Below, in pieces: positions 10,301 to 19,334 of a stretch of DNA of 21,103 nucleotides. The stretch's first letter is position 1, and each line of letters starts with the position of its first letter. Location: assembly GCA_004151065.3 (NCBI GenBank), contig NWUY0300013345.1:60975-82077 (forward strand), given 5' to 3'. The notes under the pieces were generated by a model that searched no databases, was not told where the DNA came from, and was given only the letters and a program-made list of their open reading frames with translations. The translations under genes were made by a program, and so were the position numbers. Origin of the DNA: Larix sibirica (lineage: Eukaryota; Streptophyta; Pinopsida; Pinales; Pinaceae).

Positions 10301-10775
10301 TGCAACATGGTTTGCAATGTAGAGCAGACAGGCAAGAAGTTGCAATCAGAGGGATGATGAATACACAATTTACGTGTATGAATGGCTATGCAGATCCTAC
10401 TTTTCAGGTACCATACAGTTTAAAATGCTACTCAATTAACACATTCAGTTTGTAGAGCTATCCATTCTTCTTTGTAAATACACAATTTTCAGTCATTAGC
10501 ATCAAGTTCCATTTTATTGAATATTTAATAGTTGCAGATGTCACAAGTCTGGGATGATGAGTTCCAAAATGCTGTTGACATAGGATTGGATCAAAACAGA
10601 TCCACTCCTTTGAAATCATATGGATTCCATGGTAAATGCAAATCGTGATAATGTTATCCTTTTCCTACTCCCTTTGTTTACCATAGAAAATATTCATATG
10701 GATTGCTAAGAGGGTATATGAATATATTTTCTTGCAGGATTGCTACCTACAGGGCACATGAAAGTTGAGCTTTGA
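7390..10775 (+). CDS. bHLH transcription factor, BEE/HBI1/CIB-type (8 exons, 319 aa)
   Basis: This is a nuclear DNA-binding protein expected to bind E-box/G-box DNA as a dimer. Exons: 7390-7566, 8965-9204, 9340-9405, 9492-9560, 9663-9737, 10207-10407, 10538-10631, 10738-10775. All introns are GT-AG; all junctions are phase 0 except the last, which is phase 1. The start is the first in-frame ATG; an in-frame TAG lies at 7228. A basic RKRK (38-41) is a possible nuclear signal. The family signature [17 protein letters not shown] (119-135) leads into the basic region, where H134, E138 and R142 form the H-E-R set that contacts CANNTG. Helix 1, loop and helix 2 run to about residue 185, followed by [12 protein letters not shown]. 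The tail ends in GHMKVEL, typical of the subfamily. Residue C181 replaces the usual Arg of LQRQVE. In angiosperms this subfamily includes brassinosteroid- and light-linked growth regulators; the precise orthologue is not assignable here. Confidence 0.9.
7567..8964 (+). other. Intron 1 of the bHLH gene (1398 bp)
   Basis: The donor is GTACGT after PPK and the acceptor is AACAG before TKETDE. The intron is pyrimidine- and T-rich like the other introns. A 79-codon open frame at 8700-8939 falls inside it, close to the acceptor. It has no recognised domain and no splice signal linking it to the main frame, so I treat it as chance. Choosing the alternative AG at 8947 puts exon 2 in a frame that hits a stop, which supports 8964. 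Confidence 0.75.
9738..10206 (+). other. Intron 5 of the bHLH gene (469 bp)
   Basis: The donor is GTAAGT after GGYLTRD and the acceptor is TTACAG before VLQPHC. Nothing else is recognisable inside. The 64-codon frame on the other strand (9945-10139) is a shadow. Confidence 0.75.
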
Positions 10776-12250
10776 TTTTTAATCCTGCCTGGCTATATTG
10801 TTTCAAGGAGAACTGTTAATGTTTTGGCATTCCTCAAAATAAGATTCTGGGGATCTAAGGGAGTCTAATAGCAGGGGAAATGCAATTGGGACATGCTTAC
10901 TATTCAATCTGCCAGCTGAAGTTGAGAACCTCACTATTCTTATTTATCTGTACATAGATCACAGATCTTTAAGACGTGACTGCAACTGATTAAGATGATT
11001 CATCTCAGAAACTTAGAGATTATCTGTGGAGAATTTTACCCAATTCAGATGTACAATCTAGATTGCTGGTTCCCTTAATTAATGTGTGATCAATTTATGT
11101 TTTATCTTACAGTTGAACTTCTCTTTGAATTGAGGACTACTATGGAATTCAGGTAAGAGATAAGAACTGCAAATCAATTTACAAGATGTGTTTTCCCCTT
11201 TACCTTTGAAATATCAAACCATTAGAAGTTGATTTTTGTTCCCATGATCGCAATAAAATTTCAAGGTGTGAAAATATTTTTCTACACTATAATACTAAAT
11301 TTGAACTTTAGAAAGTTATTGAAGTGGAATTGTGCATAAAATATAAAGTAACTGATTGAGTGAGAGTTTATACATAGCATCAAAGAAAGCAACTTTAACA
11401 TACTGTCATTGTTACAGAATACTTCAGTTTGCTATTGCACAAACATCTTACTGGATTCAGTATAAGACTGGAAAAGACATATACATCACTACTAATTATC
11501 ATATCAAATATCATGAAGGAGTGTTTTTTTACTCATTGGGAAGAGTTGTTTTCTTTATTTTAAGCTCCATATGCCAATATTTCCTTCAAACCAGTGAAGT
11601 GAGAAAATATGGTTCCTAATTTCTATGCTGACAGTATATGCTTGTTTCGGTATCAACTAAAGGAACTTTATCAACTAGACTCTTTTGACATTGTACTGAT
11701 ACCAGTCAGGCTACTAAAATCAGCATGATGCAAATTATCAATCATGCCATCAAAAGTGGGTTGATAGCATTGCCATTGTCGTATTTCCAAAACATACTGT
11801 AATGTGTTTTATGTGGCATCATTCATCTAAGTGTATTGAGTGATTCATATATTGGACACAAGTGTTGTCAACACCGAGCAATTGTCGTAATCAAGGCTTT
11901 TTACCTCCAGCAGTTTGGGGTAGGTTTTGGATCAGATAAACCTCAGATTTGCATGCATAGATAACCCCACAAAGAGGACCTTTGTAACCTTCTCTTATTT
12001 ATCCTAGAAGAAAATAACTTTCCTAAAGGACATTATTACAGACTTTTTCTCCGAACTGCCAAATTTCTTTGTGCAAAGTTGTTTCATTGGTGGGATTAAT
12101 TTTTTGAGCTGAGGGATATCTTTCTGTTCTCCAATAAGCTCTGGTGTGGTCTTTGTTCTCATTGCATGGTCTTCTGTTCTCATTGAAGGATTTGTTTTTT
12201 CATAACAGAAACTTCAAGGGTGCATACGCAACAACCTTTGAGAGTAATTT
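10776..12250. other. 3' UTR of the bHLH gene and intergenic DNA
   Basis: The first few hundred bases after the TGA at 10773-10775 are presumably 3' UTR. A canonical AATAAA occurs at 11252-11257, perhaps too distant to be the real polyadenylation signal. Plant signals are degenerate, so no end is assigned. An 87-codon frame at 11356-11619 has no recognisable features. Nothing else was identified. Confidence 0.35.
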
Positions 12251-13540
12251 CTTCATAGGTACCCAAGTGTGCAACTAAATCCTTTTTGTCCAAAAAGGAA
12301 GCCTGAAACAACAAAAATTTCAAGGGTTACCATCGTTGGACTTTTTCTTCAAAACTTAACCCGACCGCATGTTGTTGAATTTAAGATTCTGTTTGTAAAA
12401 AAGTTAAAAACACCCCACTTGATTGCACTAACACAATCCGTGGCACGCCTTGCCAATACGTTTGCAAGGCAGTCTATGGTGGCTTCCACAAGACCTATGA
12501 ACTGTACAAAGGTGGTAAAGTTTAGAAATCTACCACTTCTCAAGTGCTTTGGGAGGATATCACTCAAGCAAGTATTTTTTGGGTATTTGAGTATTTTAAT
12601 GGGCTATTCCTTTAAGTTCAAGGCCCTTTGTTATGTTCCAGTGCTCAGCCGTTTCATCCCACAACAATCTTCCTAGAGAAGAACAAAAGGTCCATAGGGT
12701 TTCTACTTAAGCGGGGAGGTACACTTCCAAGGGCCAAGCCAAAACCTTGATCCTCATTTTGCTTCAGACAAAGATCCCCTTGCCTCAACTATGAAGCAAA
12801 TTGAGTTGCACCCTCATTATGGTTCCCCTCAACCCAAGTGTAGTGTATGGATTTCACACTTAGTGCAACCCTACACTCAATGCCTAAAGATGACTACGAG
12901 GTCTCTCATCTTCTCAAGATGGATTACTTGTCTGATTTCCTTTCCTTGATTAACCCCTTGCCTAGACTTATGTATGTGAATGCATTTTCTGCATTTGATG
13001 TCTACTGTCTAGGCGAAGTACCCTTGGTCTCCTTTCCTAGATCATTATTTGGCCTTGTTCATCTCCTTTTGGGTTCTTCTATTAGACATACTCTACCTAA
13101 CTTGGATCAACCTTGTCATGTGTGCTTGATTTGGTCCACCTTTGTTACTTAGAGATGCCTTTTCAAGTTTCCCAATGCCTTCCTATTTGTTGTGGGAAAC
13201 AAACAAAGGTTGATAAGGTTAAAGATGATCTCCCCCTTTTCTGCTTTGTCTTTGATGTGTCATTTTTAGGTTGTACAGGTTCATCTGCCTTTGTCCCATG
13301 TGGACCAATGGACTAGATAGCCCCTTTCAAGCGAAAAATTGCCGTGGATTGGCCTGAGACTTGTGGATGGCTCGGTCACTCCTGTGGATGAGAAGCTGAA
13401 GGGCGTAGATTTTCCTCCATGACTATTTGTCGTACCTTGAACAACCTTGTATTGGTCTTTGGTCTGTAAATAGCCCTCTTTTAGTTTAGTTTTAGGTTCC
13501 CAAATCTCTTTCAAGAGCATCGAAATTCTGTTGGTTATTC
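12251..13540. other. Unidentified sequence, possibly decayed retroelement
   Basis: Several medium frames overlap here (135 codons at 12269-12676, 101 at 12847-13152), but none contains a motif I recognise and the frames contradict one another. The composition is more GC-rich than the flanks. Together with the LTR-like end at 14170, this suggests old retroelement DNA. Confidence 0.3.
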
Positions 13541-14182
13541 AACTCTTTACACCTTTCTCTCAAGCACTGGGGTTGCTTGGATCCACTGTATCCATCAACT
13601 CTCTCACAACAGAGACATACCCTCACTGACCCTCACTGATTTTCTCATCTCTCCAGCTTGGTTCATTCCTTTTGTTACCTTGATTGGTTGGACCTAGGGT
13701 TTCCCACCTGCAGTTTCTCTTAGATTCTTCAATCCTTCTCCAAGGAGGATTACCACACATTGTTGTAGGGAGGGCACCTCTTGCTAGCCCTCAGCTGTGA
13801 GGTGCTTTGGAGTCTGGTGGGAGCCAACTCTTGCTAGTCTTCAACATCAGTGATTAGCCCTACTTTGCCTAGGTGTGTTTGTTCTCTCTCTCTCTCCACT
13901 TTATTTTGGTTTTGTTTCATTTAGTTTCTAGCTTAGAACACATAGGCTAATTAGGTGGTAAATCTTTACTTTCCTAGTTAATATTTCATTCAGTCTAATT
14001 AGGTGGTAAATCTTTACTTTCCTAGCAACTATTTCATTTCCTTAGTTGTAAAAGAGACCTTTATACATGATCAAAGTTCACATTAAAATTGGATTTTAAT
14101 AACTGAGCGATTTCCTTCCTTCCCTTCCGTCTCCCTTTCCTTGGGTTCTCAGTTGCCCCAGTAACCAACTGGTGACTCCACT
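13540..14182 (+). mobile_element. Possible LTR 3' portion followed by a primer-binding-like site
   Basis: A CT-rich segment runs up to TGGTGACTCCACT at 14170-14182. The identical 13-mer ends the window at 21091-21103, there preceded by a CTAGCTACA-type LTR end. A T-G-G start is required of a primer-binding site because tRNAs end in CCA. No internal coding region or paired LTR was identified, so the element type (Ty3-like suggested) is a weak inference. The left boundary is unknown. Confidence 0.3.
13947..14042. repeat. Direct tandem duplication, 48 bp x 2
   Basis: The block starting CTAATTAGGTGGTAAATC and running on through TTTACTTTCCTAG is repeated at 13947 and 13995. The first 31 bases of each unit are identical and the tails diverge. 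It sits inside the LTR-like segment. Confidence 0.8.
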
Positions 14183-15074
14183 CCCTTCCTCTCTTTCGTG
14201 GTGTTTGGGTCAATTGTGTGGTGGTGCAGTGCTTCAGTCTAACCGATCCACACCAAGTGCATGATTGCCATATCCTCCGCACAAGTAATTCATCTCACTA
14301 TTGTCAAGTTGGTTCTTCATTGGGGAGGGCATTCAACGATTTTCTCCCTCCAATCGATGTAGTCAATCGTGTTCACTCCTTGCACTTTACATTGAGATGT
14401 TATTTTATCATGTTCTCTCCTCGGTGCATGCACTCTACATTGAGAGCTATTTGCAGTTGGCCACATGGGTCTATTGAATGAATCCAACTACAAAGCTTAT
14501 GCAAACTAGTACGCCCTATGTTGGAAACTTGAAAGGGTGTACCATCAACAAACTGTGGGGATAGTTTTGTCAAGACAGAGGATACGATGAGAACTAATGA
14601 GGTGGAAAAGTGAATAGTGGAAAAAATTAAATTTTCTGTTTGTAATTCTTTTAAGTCCAATTTTCTACCGATCACTCTATTAATTAATCATAGGCACTCC
14701 GTCTATAACTCCACATATAAATGAGTGGTTAGTGTTCAAACTCCTCATTCTGATCAGAGACTAACAAATGCTCAGAGGACATTAATCATTAGACAATTCA
14801 TGTATGTTGATTCCCTCACGAACACGGCCTAAAAAGAAAACCAATTGAGCCCTGGTCAATTGGCAGGGCCATTATTCATAGTACCCTTGACGTTTTGATT
14901 CCTACATAAGTTGGTTAAGCCTATGGCTCTTGTTTTGGTCGACGTCCCTGAGGAAAGCTCTTGTGAGGAATGCCATGTATATAAGGTGTAACACATACCT
15001 AAAGCATTGCCAATCCAGAGGTAGGCTTTTAGGGCACAATCCCTGAAAAAAATGATTAGCGTTCATTGAGCACT
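14183..15074. other. Non-coding stretch, nothing firm
   Basis: Short open frames on both strands overlap (87 codons plus at 14218-14481, 91 codons minus at 14400-14675) and neither carries a known motif. The words TGCACTTTACATTGAGA (near 14380) and TGCACTCTACATTGAGA (near 14427) form a short duplication about 47 bases apart. No gene is supported. Confidence 0.35.
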
Positions 15075-15668
15075 GAACAATTAATCTGTGTTGCCTAACG
15101 AAACAATCAATCACGGATTGTGTTTTCTTTTGTGTTGTCCATCTAAGCTGGGAGTTATTGTTGATATGGCACACTGAATTGTCATTAAGTTGGAATAGGG
15201 TGTTGGTTGTTTTTACTTGCGCTGAAATGGATGCTTTGTTGTAGAAGTGCCACACTGAACAATTCATCTGTGTTGTGTTACCTAACGAGAAAATCAATCA
15301 GGGCTTGTGCTTTGTTGTAGAAGTGCCACAATGAACAATTCATCTGTGTTGCCTAACGAGAAAATCAATCAGGGCTTGTGTTGTCATTCTAAGCTGCGAG
15401 TTAGTGTTGACATGGCACACTGAGTTGTTGCTAAATTGGGACAGGGTGTTGGTTGTTGTTACTTGCGCTCAACTGGATGCTTTGTTGTAGAAGTGCCACG
15501 GTGAACAATTCATCTCTGTTGCCTAACGAGAAAATCAATCAGGGCTTGTTGTTCATCTAAGCTGCGAGTTAGTGTTGACATGGCACACTGAGTTGTTGCT
15601 AAGTTGGGACAGGTAGTTGGTTGTTGTTCCTTGCGCGCTGAACTGGATGCTTTGTTGTAGAAGTGCCA
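15075..15668. repeat. Tandem repeat array, three units of about 165-182 bp plus one 76 bp short unit
   Basis: The units start at GAACAATTCATCT (15075 variant, 15257, 15333, 15503). They contain TTGCCTAACGAGAAAATC, ATCTAAGCTGCGAGTT, TGGCACACTGAGTTG and GTTGGTTGTTGTT, then end in GCTTTGTTGTAGAAGTGCCA. Lengths are 182, 76, 170 and about 166. The 76 bp unit keeps the first part and the last part of the full unit but lacks the middle. Open frames of 131 and 70 codons on the minus strand within the array are by-products of the repeat. Confidence 0.85.
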
Positions 15669-15879
15669 TGTTACAGAGGTAGCTTTGGTGTCCTGTTAGC
15701 AGAGATGGTTCTGCACAACAGGAAGGTTTTGGCTTTTGGCATTCAATAAAACTCTTGTTTCTCAAATCGTATATAGCTCTGTAATTCTAGCTGTCTTTTC
15801 TCAATTCAAAGGAGATGAGATTCTCACCGAAAGTTCTATTTTCAGACCATTAAAAGTAAGGGTTTTAGGTGTTATAGCA

Positions 15880-16127
15880 TAATGGTAGAATGGAGGGCCT
15901 TGATCCTTTACTGGCCTACAATTATTATTTATACATGGGGCCTCTTAAATTGGGTAGTTGAAAAATATGTGCAAGTTATAATGGTGTAGTGGTGGGTCTT
16001 GATCCTTGGCTGGGCCTCTTAAATTGAGTAGTTGAAAATGTGTGCAAGAATGGAGGGTCTTAATCCGCTGGCCTACAACTATACATGGGACCTCTTAACT
16101 TGGGTAGTTGAAAGATGTGTGCAAGTT
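15880..16127. repeat. Tandem repeat array, three units of about 75-100 bp
   Basis: Each unit carries an ATGG-rich start, GGGTCTTGATCC or a variant, GGGCCTCTTAA, a TTGGGTAGTTGAAA variant and GTGTGCAAG. The TGGGTAGTTG anchor falls at 15951, 16025 (variant TGAGTAGTTG) and 16101, so the period is 74-76. The first unit has extra T/A-rich sequence. This array is unrelated to the one ending near 15668 and lies downstream of the syntaxin gene. Confidence 0.8.
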
Positions 16128-16583
16128 ACGTCATTTTTTGGTTGGAAGTGCATCTTATAAACTAATGAAAAAAGTTACTATTCCACAAGGAATTTGATTA
16201 CTCAACAATAATCAACAATCTATTTGTCATGACAGTGAACATTTCGATGAAAAATGGGAATACCCAGTTAAAAATCAATAAAATGAATTACACCTTGCCT
16301 CTCTTCTTGAACAGCTACCAGACATGAGTGTCAAACTCATGATCACTGATCCAATACCGTCCAATTTTCTACCATGAAACAATACACAATCTGTCTTGTA
16401 TAGTTCTAAAAATCCTGAAACAGAATGACAAACCCAACAAAGGCAATAGGCATTATAAATATACAATCCTATAATACCATATAATACAAATTCAAATCAG
16501 AACTAGAGGAGGGGGCTAATATTTGTTTCTATCCAATAAATAAAATTGGTGACAGTCCATCCTGCACCAGAAGATCTCTTGAA
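16128..16583 (-). other. 3' flank and presumed 3' UTR of the syntaxin gene
   Basis: The 3' UTR of the minus-strand syntaxin gene should occupy the part nearest 16583. No canonical polyadenylation hexamer stands out on the minus strand. A 63-codon minus-strand frame at 16275-16466 shows no domain and is not called. Confidence 0.35.
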
Positions 16584-17486
16584 TTACTTTTTGAGCACTA
16601 TAGGGAGGACTATAATGAGAATTATGATGAGAAGAATGATTATAGCAATGCAAGTCCACTTTCGAGTATTTTTCTGAAGCCTTCTTGCCTGTGTGAGCTT
16701 CCGTGTGCCTCCGTCGACGAAGGAGGATGCACGCTCGACGTTGGCTTCAATGTTATCGAGCTCTTGACCCTGAGTCTGGACCAGCACAGCCATGTCAAGG
16801 AATACCTGTTGCAACTCCAGCAAGTTCTTCTCGATCTCTTTGACTGTGTCGTGTCTCTCTTGAATCTCACGGATCACTTCAATAATCTGTCCTTTCCCCT
16901 GTTCCTGAATCGCCCTCTGCAACATGTTCTCGCTTTCGCCTGTTTCAATCATATGATCTATGGTCTCTTCATCGGCTTTCTCACCAGTAACAGTGTAATA
17001 CCTTCTCTCAACCGTCTCCTTGTACTCGGCCATGATAATTTGTCTCAGACTCTGAAATTCCCCCATCATTTTCTTCAGAGAATTTCTCAACCCATTGGTG
17101 GTGGCAGTGCGCGTTCTATCGGTGGAACTCCCTTGCCCACATCCGGGAATCCTGCGGCTCGACAGATTGGCCTTGTCCAGTTCCTCCAATTTCCCTTTAA
17201 TAAACTTTGCTTTCTTCAGAATTTGCACCACATCTCTGTCCATGCGTTCTCTCAGGGATTTCATGGCCTGCGCTTTGTGGATCGTTTTACTTTCTTCGTG
17301 CGCCCCCTTTAATTTCAGAAGAAGCTGCTTGATCTGCTCCATCTCGCCCTTTATCAGGCTCACGTCGGAAAAGAACGGTGTAAGGTTCTTCTCGGCATCC
17401 ATGGCGCCCATTTCCATATCACCACCGGATTCGAGATCGAAGGAGCCCTTCTCCCGGGAGAAGGATCTCGACAGTAAATCATTCAT
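16584..17486 (-). CDS. Qa-SNARE syntaxin, SYP1 family (SYP11/SYP12-like), 300 aa
   Basis: This is a membrane-fusion protein of the plant plasma membrane or cell plate that pairs with Qb/Qc (SNAP25-type) and R-SNAREs. The start MNDLLSRSF matches the conserved MNDL beginning of the family, and length (300 aa) is usual. The N-terminal regulatory helices (Habc) span about 32-160, with SRTAT-like DRTRTATTNGLR (123-134) and YKETVERRYYTVTGE (155-169). The SNARE motif covers about 205-268, with EIQERHD (207-213), VFLDMAVLV (228-236) and the zero-layer glutamine Q239 in QTQGQELDNIE. QKNTRKW (271-277) leads into one hydrophobic tail anchor (278-298) with only two lysines after it. The reading frame has no intron or disruption. 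The SNARE domain looks closer to SYP12 members; the TNGLR and the ILIIVLPI-type anchor recall SYP111 (KNOLLE), so the exact clade is open. Confidence 0.95.
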   Translation of the reverse strand: MNDLLSRSFSREKGSFDLESGGDMEMGAMDAEKNLTPFFSDVSLIKGEMEQIKQLLLKLKGAHEESKTIHKAQAMKSLRERMDRDVVQILKKAKFIKGKLEELDKANLSSRRIPGCGQGSSTDRTRTATTNGLRNSLKKMMGEFQSLRQIIMAEYKETVERRYYTVTGEKADEETIDHMIETGESENMLQRAIQEQGKGQIIEVIREIQERHDTVKEIEKNLLELQQVFLDMAVLVQTQGQELDNIEANVERASSFVDGGTRKLTQARRLQKNTRKWTCIAIIILLIIILIIVLPIVLKK

Positions 17487-17583
17487 GATACAATAACGGC
17501 TAAACTACAACTATTGAATGGATATGCAGAGGAGTGCGATCAGTCTGGTGCTGGCCGAGCAGATTTAGTTATGCAGCAGCAGC

Positions 17584-17622
17584 TTATACGGGCAGGAGCA
17601 GAAAGGCTGAGCCACGAGACAT
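17584..17622 (-). promoter_or_regulatory. Candidate 12-codon upstream ORF in the syntaxin leader
   Basis: On the minus strand ATG at 17622-17620 opens MSRGSAFLLLPV and stops at TAA (17586-17584). It ends 97 bases before the syntaxin ATG. No other ATG lies between them. It would be in the transcript if the TATA-like box near 17656-17664 is used. A role in translation control is conjecture. Confidence 0.35.
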
Positions 17623-17655
17623 GAATGAATCCTATGGGTTTGATTTCTCTCGAGA

Positions 17656-17664
17656 GATATTTAA
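17656..17664 (-). promoter_or_regulatory. Possible TATA-like element of the syntaxin gene
   Basis: The minus strand reads TTAAATATC about 170 bases upstream of the start codon. A start of transcription 25-30 bases downstream would give a leader of about 140 bases. The motif is weak and A/T-rich words are common here, so confidence is low. Confidence 0.25.
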
Positions 17665-17744
17665 CACGTTATAATGGTTCGTTGGGTAGTTGAATAAATC
17701 GAAGTTTCCCAGCAGTCTTTCTAGAAACTAGAGGAAAAAAAAGA

Positions 17745-18032
17745 TTACGATAACGTCACTGATGATTTGTTCAAAGCCATTAATCGATAAAACGCGTTTA
17801 GGTGGGCGACTGGCTCGTTGCTATTGCCATTCTTCGCCCCCCAAATCTTACTTTTTAAGTCTACCTCCTTGAAAACGTCCACATATTCAATCCCCGGAAG
17901 TTGCCCATCTGCCACCTCGACCCTCATCCAGATACCTTTCTTCCAAACCCCCTTGACTTTGTATGCCTCCTTGTACTCCAATTCTTTTACTGAAAAAGTC
18001 AAGGGTTGGATCAATTTTCTTTCCTTGTCCAT
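17745..18032 (-). CDS. Unidentified 95-codon ORF, possibly an exon fragment
   Basis: The protein begins MDKERKLIQPLTFSVKEL and is charged and mixed in composition, with a segment VKGVWKKGIWMRVEVADG that looks like real coding sequence. I do not recognise a family. The start ATG coincides with an abrupt change from very AT-rich repeat DNA (upstream) to balanced composition. On the minus strand, a strong donor-like GTAAGA follows VDLK codons (near residue 61), so the true exon might end there and the last 30 or so codons may be read-through into intron. It lies on the same strand as the syntaxin gene, ending 258 bases upstream of its ATG, inside the likely promoter zone. It could be a gene fragment, a small gene, or chance. 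Confidence 0.35.
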   Translation of the reverse strand: MDKERKLIQPLTFSVKELEYKEAYKVKGVWKKGIWMRVEVADGQLPGIEYVDVFKEVDLKSKIWGAKNGNSNEPVAHLNAFYRLMALNKSSVTLS

Positions 18033-18059
18033 GGGTGTTCAAAGAAAATTATATATGAT

Positions 18060-18294
18060 AATGATTAATTAGTTGTAAACTTTCTAAAGATATAATGACA
18101 TAGAATAATATAGAATGAATCACTAATTTATTTATATAATAATAAAAAAATATTATGAATCACTAATTTAAATGAGAATGCTATCACTTTAAAGATTTAA
18201 TAATATAGAATGAAACACTAATTTATCTATATAATAAATAAATACAAATTAACATATCTATTCAAAATTCATCACCTTAATTATTATTAAATTA
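18060..18294. repeat. AT-rich DNA with a diverged direct repeat
   Basis: The words AATATAGAATGAATCACTAA (near 18107) and AATATAGAATGAAACACTAA (near 18201) start similar segments continuing into TTTAT-TATATAATA. A third GAATCACTAATTTA copy lies between them near 18157. The composition is strongly A/T, with no coding potential. Confidence 0.55.
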
Positions 18295-18420
18295 AGTATC
18301 CATTAATAAATCTTTATAAAGTTTAATATTATTTTAAATTTATCTTTTATAAAATGNAGTATCAATTAATAAATCTTTATAAAGTTTAATATTATTTTAA
18401 ATTTATCTTTTATAAAATGT
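18295..18420. repeat. Near-perfect 63 bp tandem duplication with an N at the junction
   Basis: Units 18295-18357 and 18358-18420 differ at one position (CCATTAAT versus CAATTAAT), apart from the ambiguous base N at 18357. A third, clearly diverged copy follows near 18450-18515. The single N exactly at the unit boundary makes an assembly join plausible. Confidence 0.8.
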
Positions 18421-18837
18421 CATTATATTAATTATCATTAAACTAAGTTTCAATTAATAAATCTATATAAAGTTATAATATTATTTTGAATTTACTTTAC
18501 ATAGATTTTATAAAACTTAGCTCACCGAGTTTGACAATCTTCGTCAAATTTGAAAATCTAAAAATATTTATAACACTAGCTATAGCTCATTTGATAGAGA
18601 CATTGTACTAATTACACTTTTGAGAAAATTAAATTTGTTTTTATCAAGAAAGTAGATGTACAAGTATATTAAATCACATTATGAGTATGTGTAAATCAAT
18701 CACTTGTCATGTTTTTATTATTGCAATATTGGATATTTTAATCATGAAATGGTTTATAATGTATTGCTATATAAGAAGTGTAATGTTCAAATCTCTCATT
18801 GTTTAAATTAAAATAAGATTGCACTATCCATACATAC

Positions 18838-19041
18838 CATCATAATATTAAAATACTATATCAATTTATTTTATATTTGCATCATTTATACAAATATTTC
18901 CGAATGTCAAGTTGTTTTAGAAATAAGGAAGGTATATTCCATGATAATATTAAAATACTATATTAATTTATTTTATATTTGCATTATTTATATAAATATT
19001 TTCGGATGTTAAGTCGCTTTAGAAATAAGTGAGGTATATGT
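18838..19041. repeat. 102 bp direct tandem duplication
   Basis: The two units, starting near 18838 and 18940, share ATAATATTAAAATACTATA, TTTATTTTATATTTGCAT and TTTAGAAATAAG. Most differences between the copies are C/T or G/A changes. There is no coding potential; the surrounding DNA to about 19150 is very AT-rich. Confidence 0.8.
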
Positions 19042-19302
19042 AGATAATATAATAATTAACATTCACAATACATGTTATTGAAGGCATATAATATTGTAAT
19101 TTTTACTTACCCACCATTATTATAAAAACCATTTCAGATAATGCCATTTGACAATGATCTTATTGCCACAAACTTTTTATTCATTGTGATTTGTGCAATT
19201 GCCTCAGTTCCCTTTGTCAAGCTTTCCTTTCCATTACTGCATTTCCCCTTAATAAAACAATGGCATATTCTTGTCTATGTGAATTATGTTCCACATTAAT
19301 AC

Positions 19303-19334
19303 TGCCTCTACACCAAGGTGCCTCTACACCAAGG
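19303..19334. repeat. Perfect 16 bp tandem duplication
   Basis: TGCCTCTACACCAAGG occurs twice in a row. It lies at the left edge of the more GC-balanced terminal region. Confidence 0.85.

Noticed and set aside
12269-12676. 135-codon plus-strand open frame
   Set aside because: No motif was recognised, there is a competing frame on the other strand over the same bases, and the setting is repeat-like.
14902-15297. 131-codon minus-strand open frame
   Set aside because: It lies mostly within the tandem repeat array, and neighbouring repeat units do not keep the same frame open. No domain is visible.
15870-16070. tRNA-like A-box word TAGCATAATGG followed by GATCC-type word, hinting at a tRNA or tRNA-derived SINE
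   Set aside because: The B-box match is poor, the spacing is much too short for a tRNA, and the words are part of a tandem repeat.
16764-17496. Plus-strand open frames of 182 and 133 codons
   Set aside because: They are antisense shadows of the syntaxin coding region.
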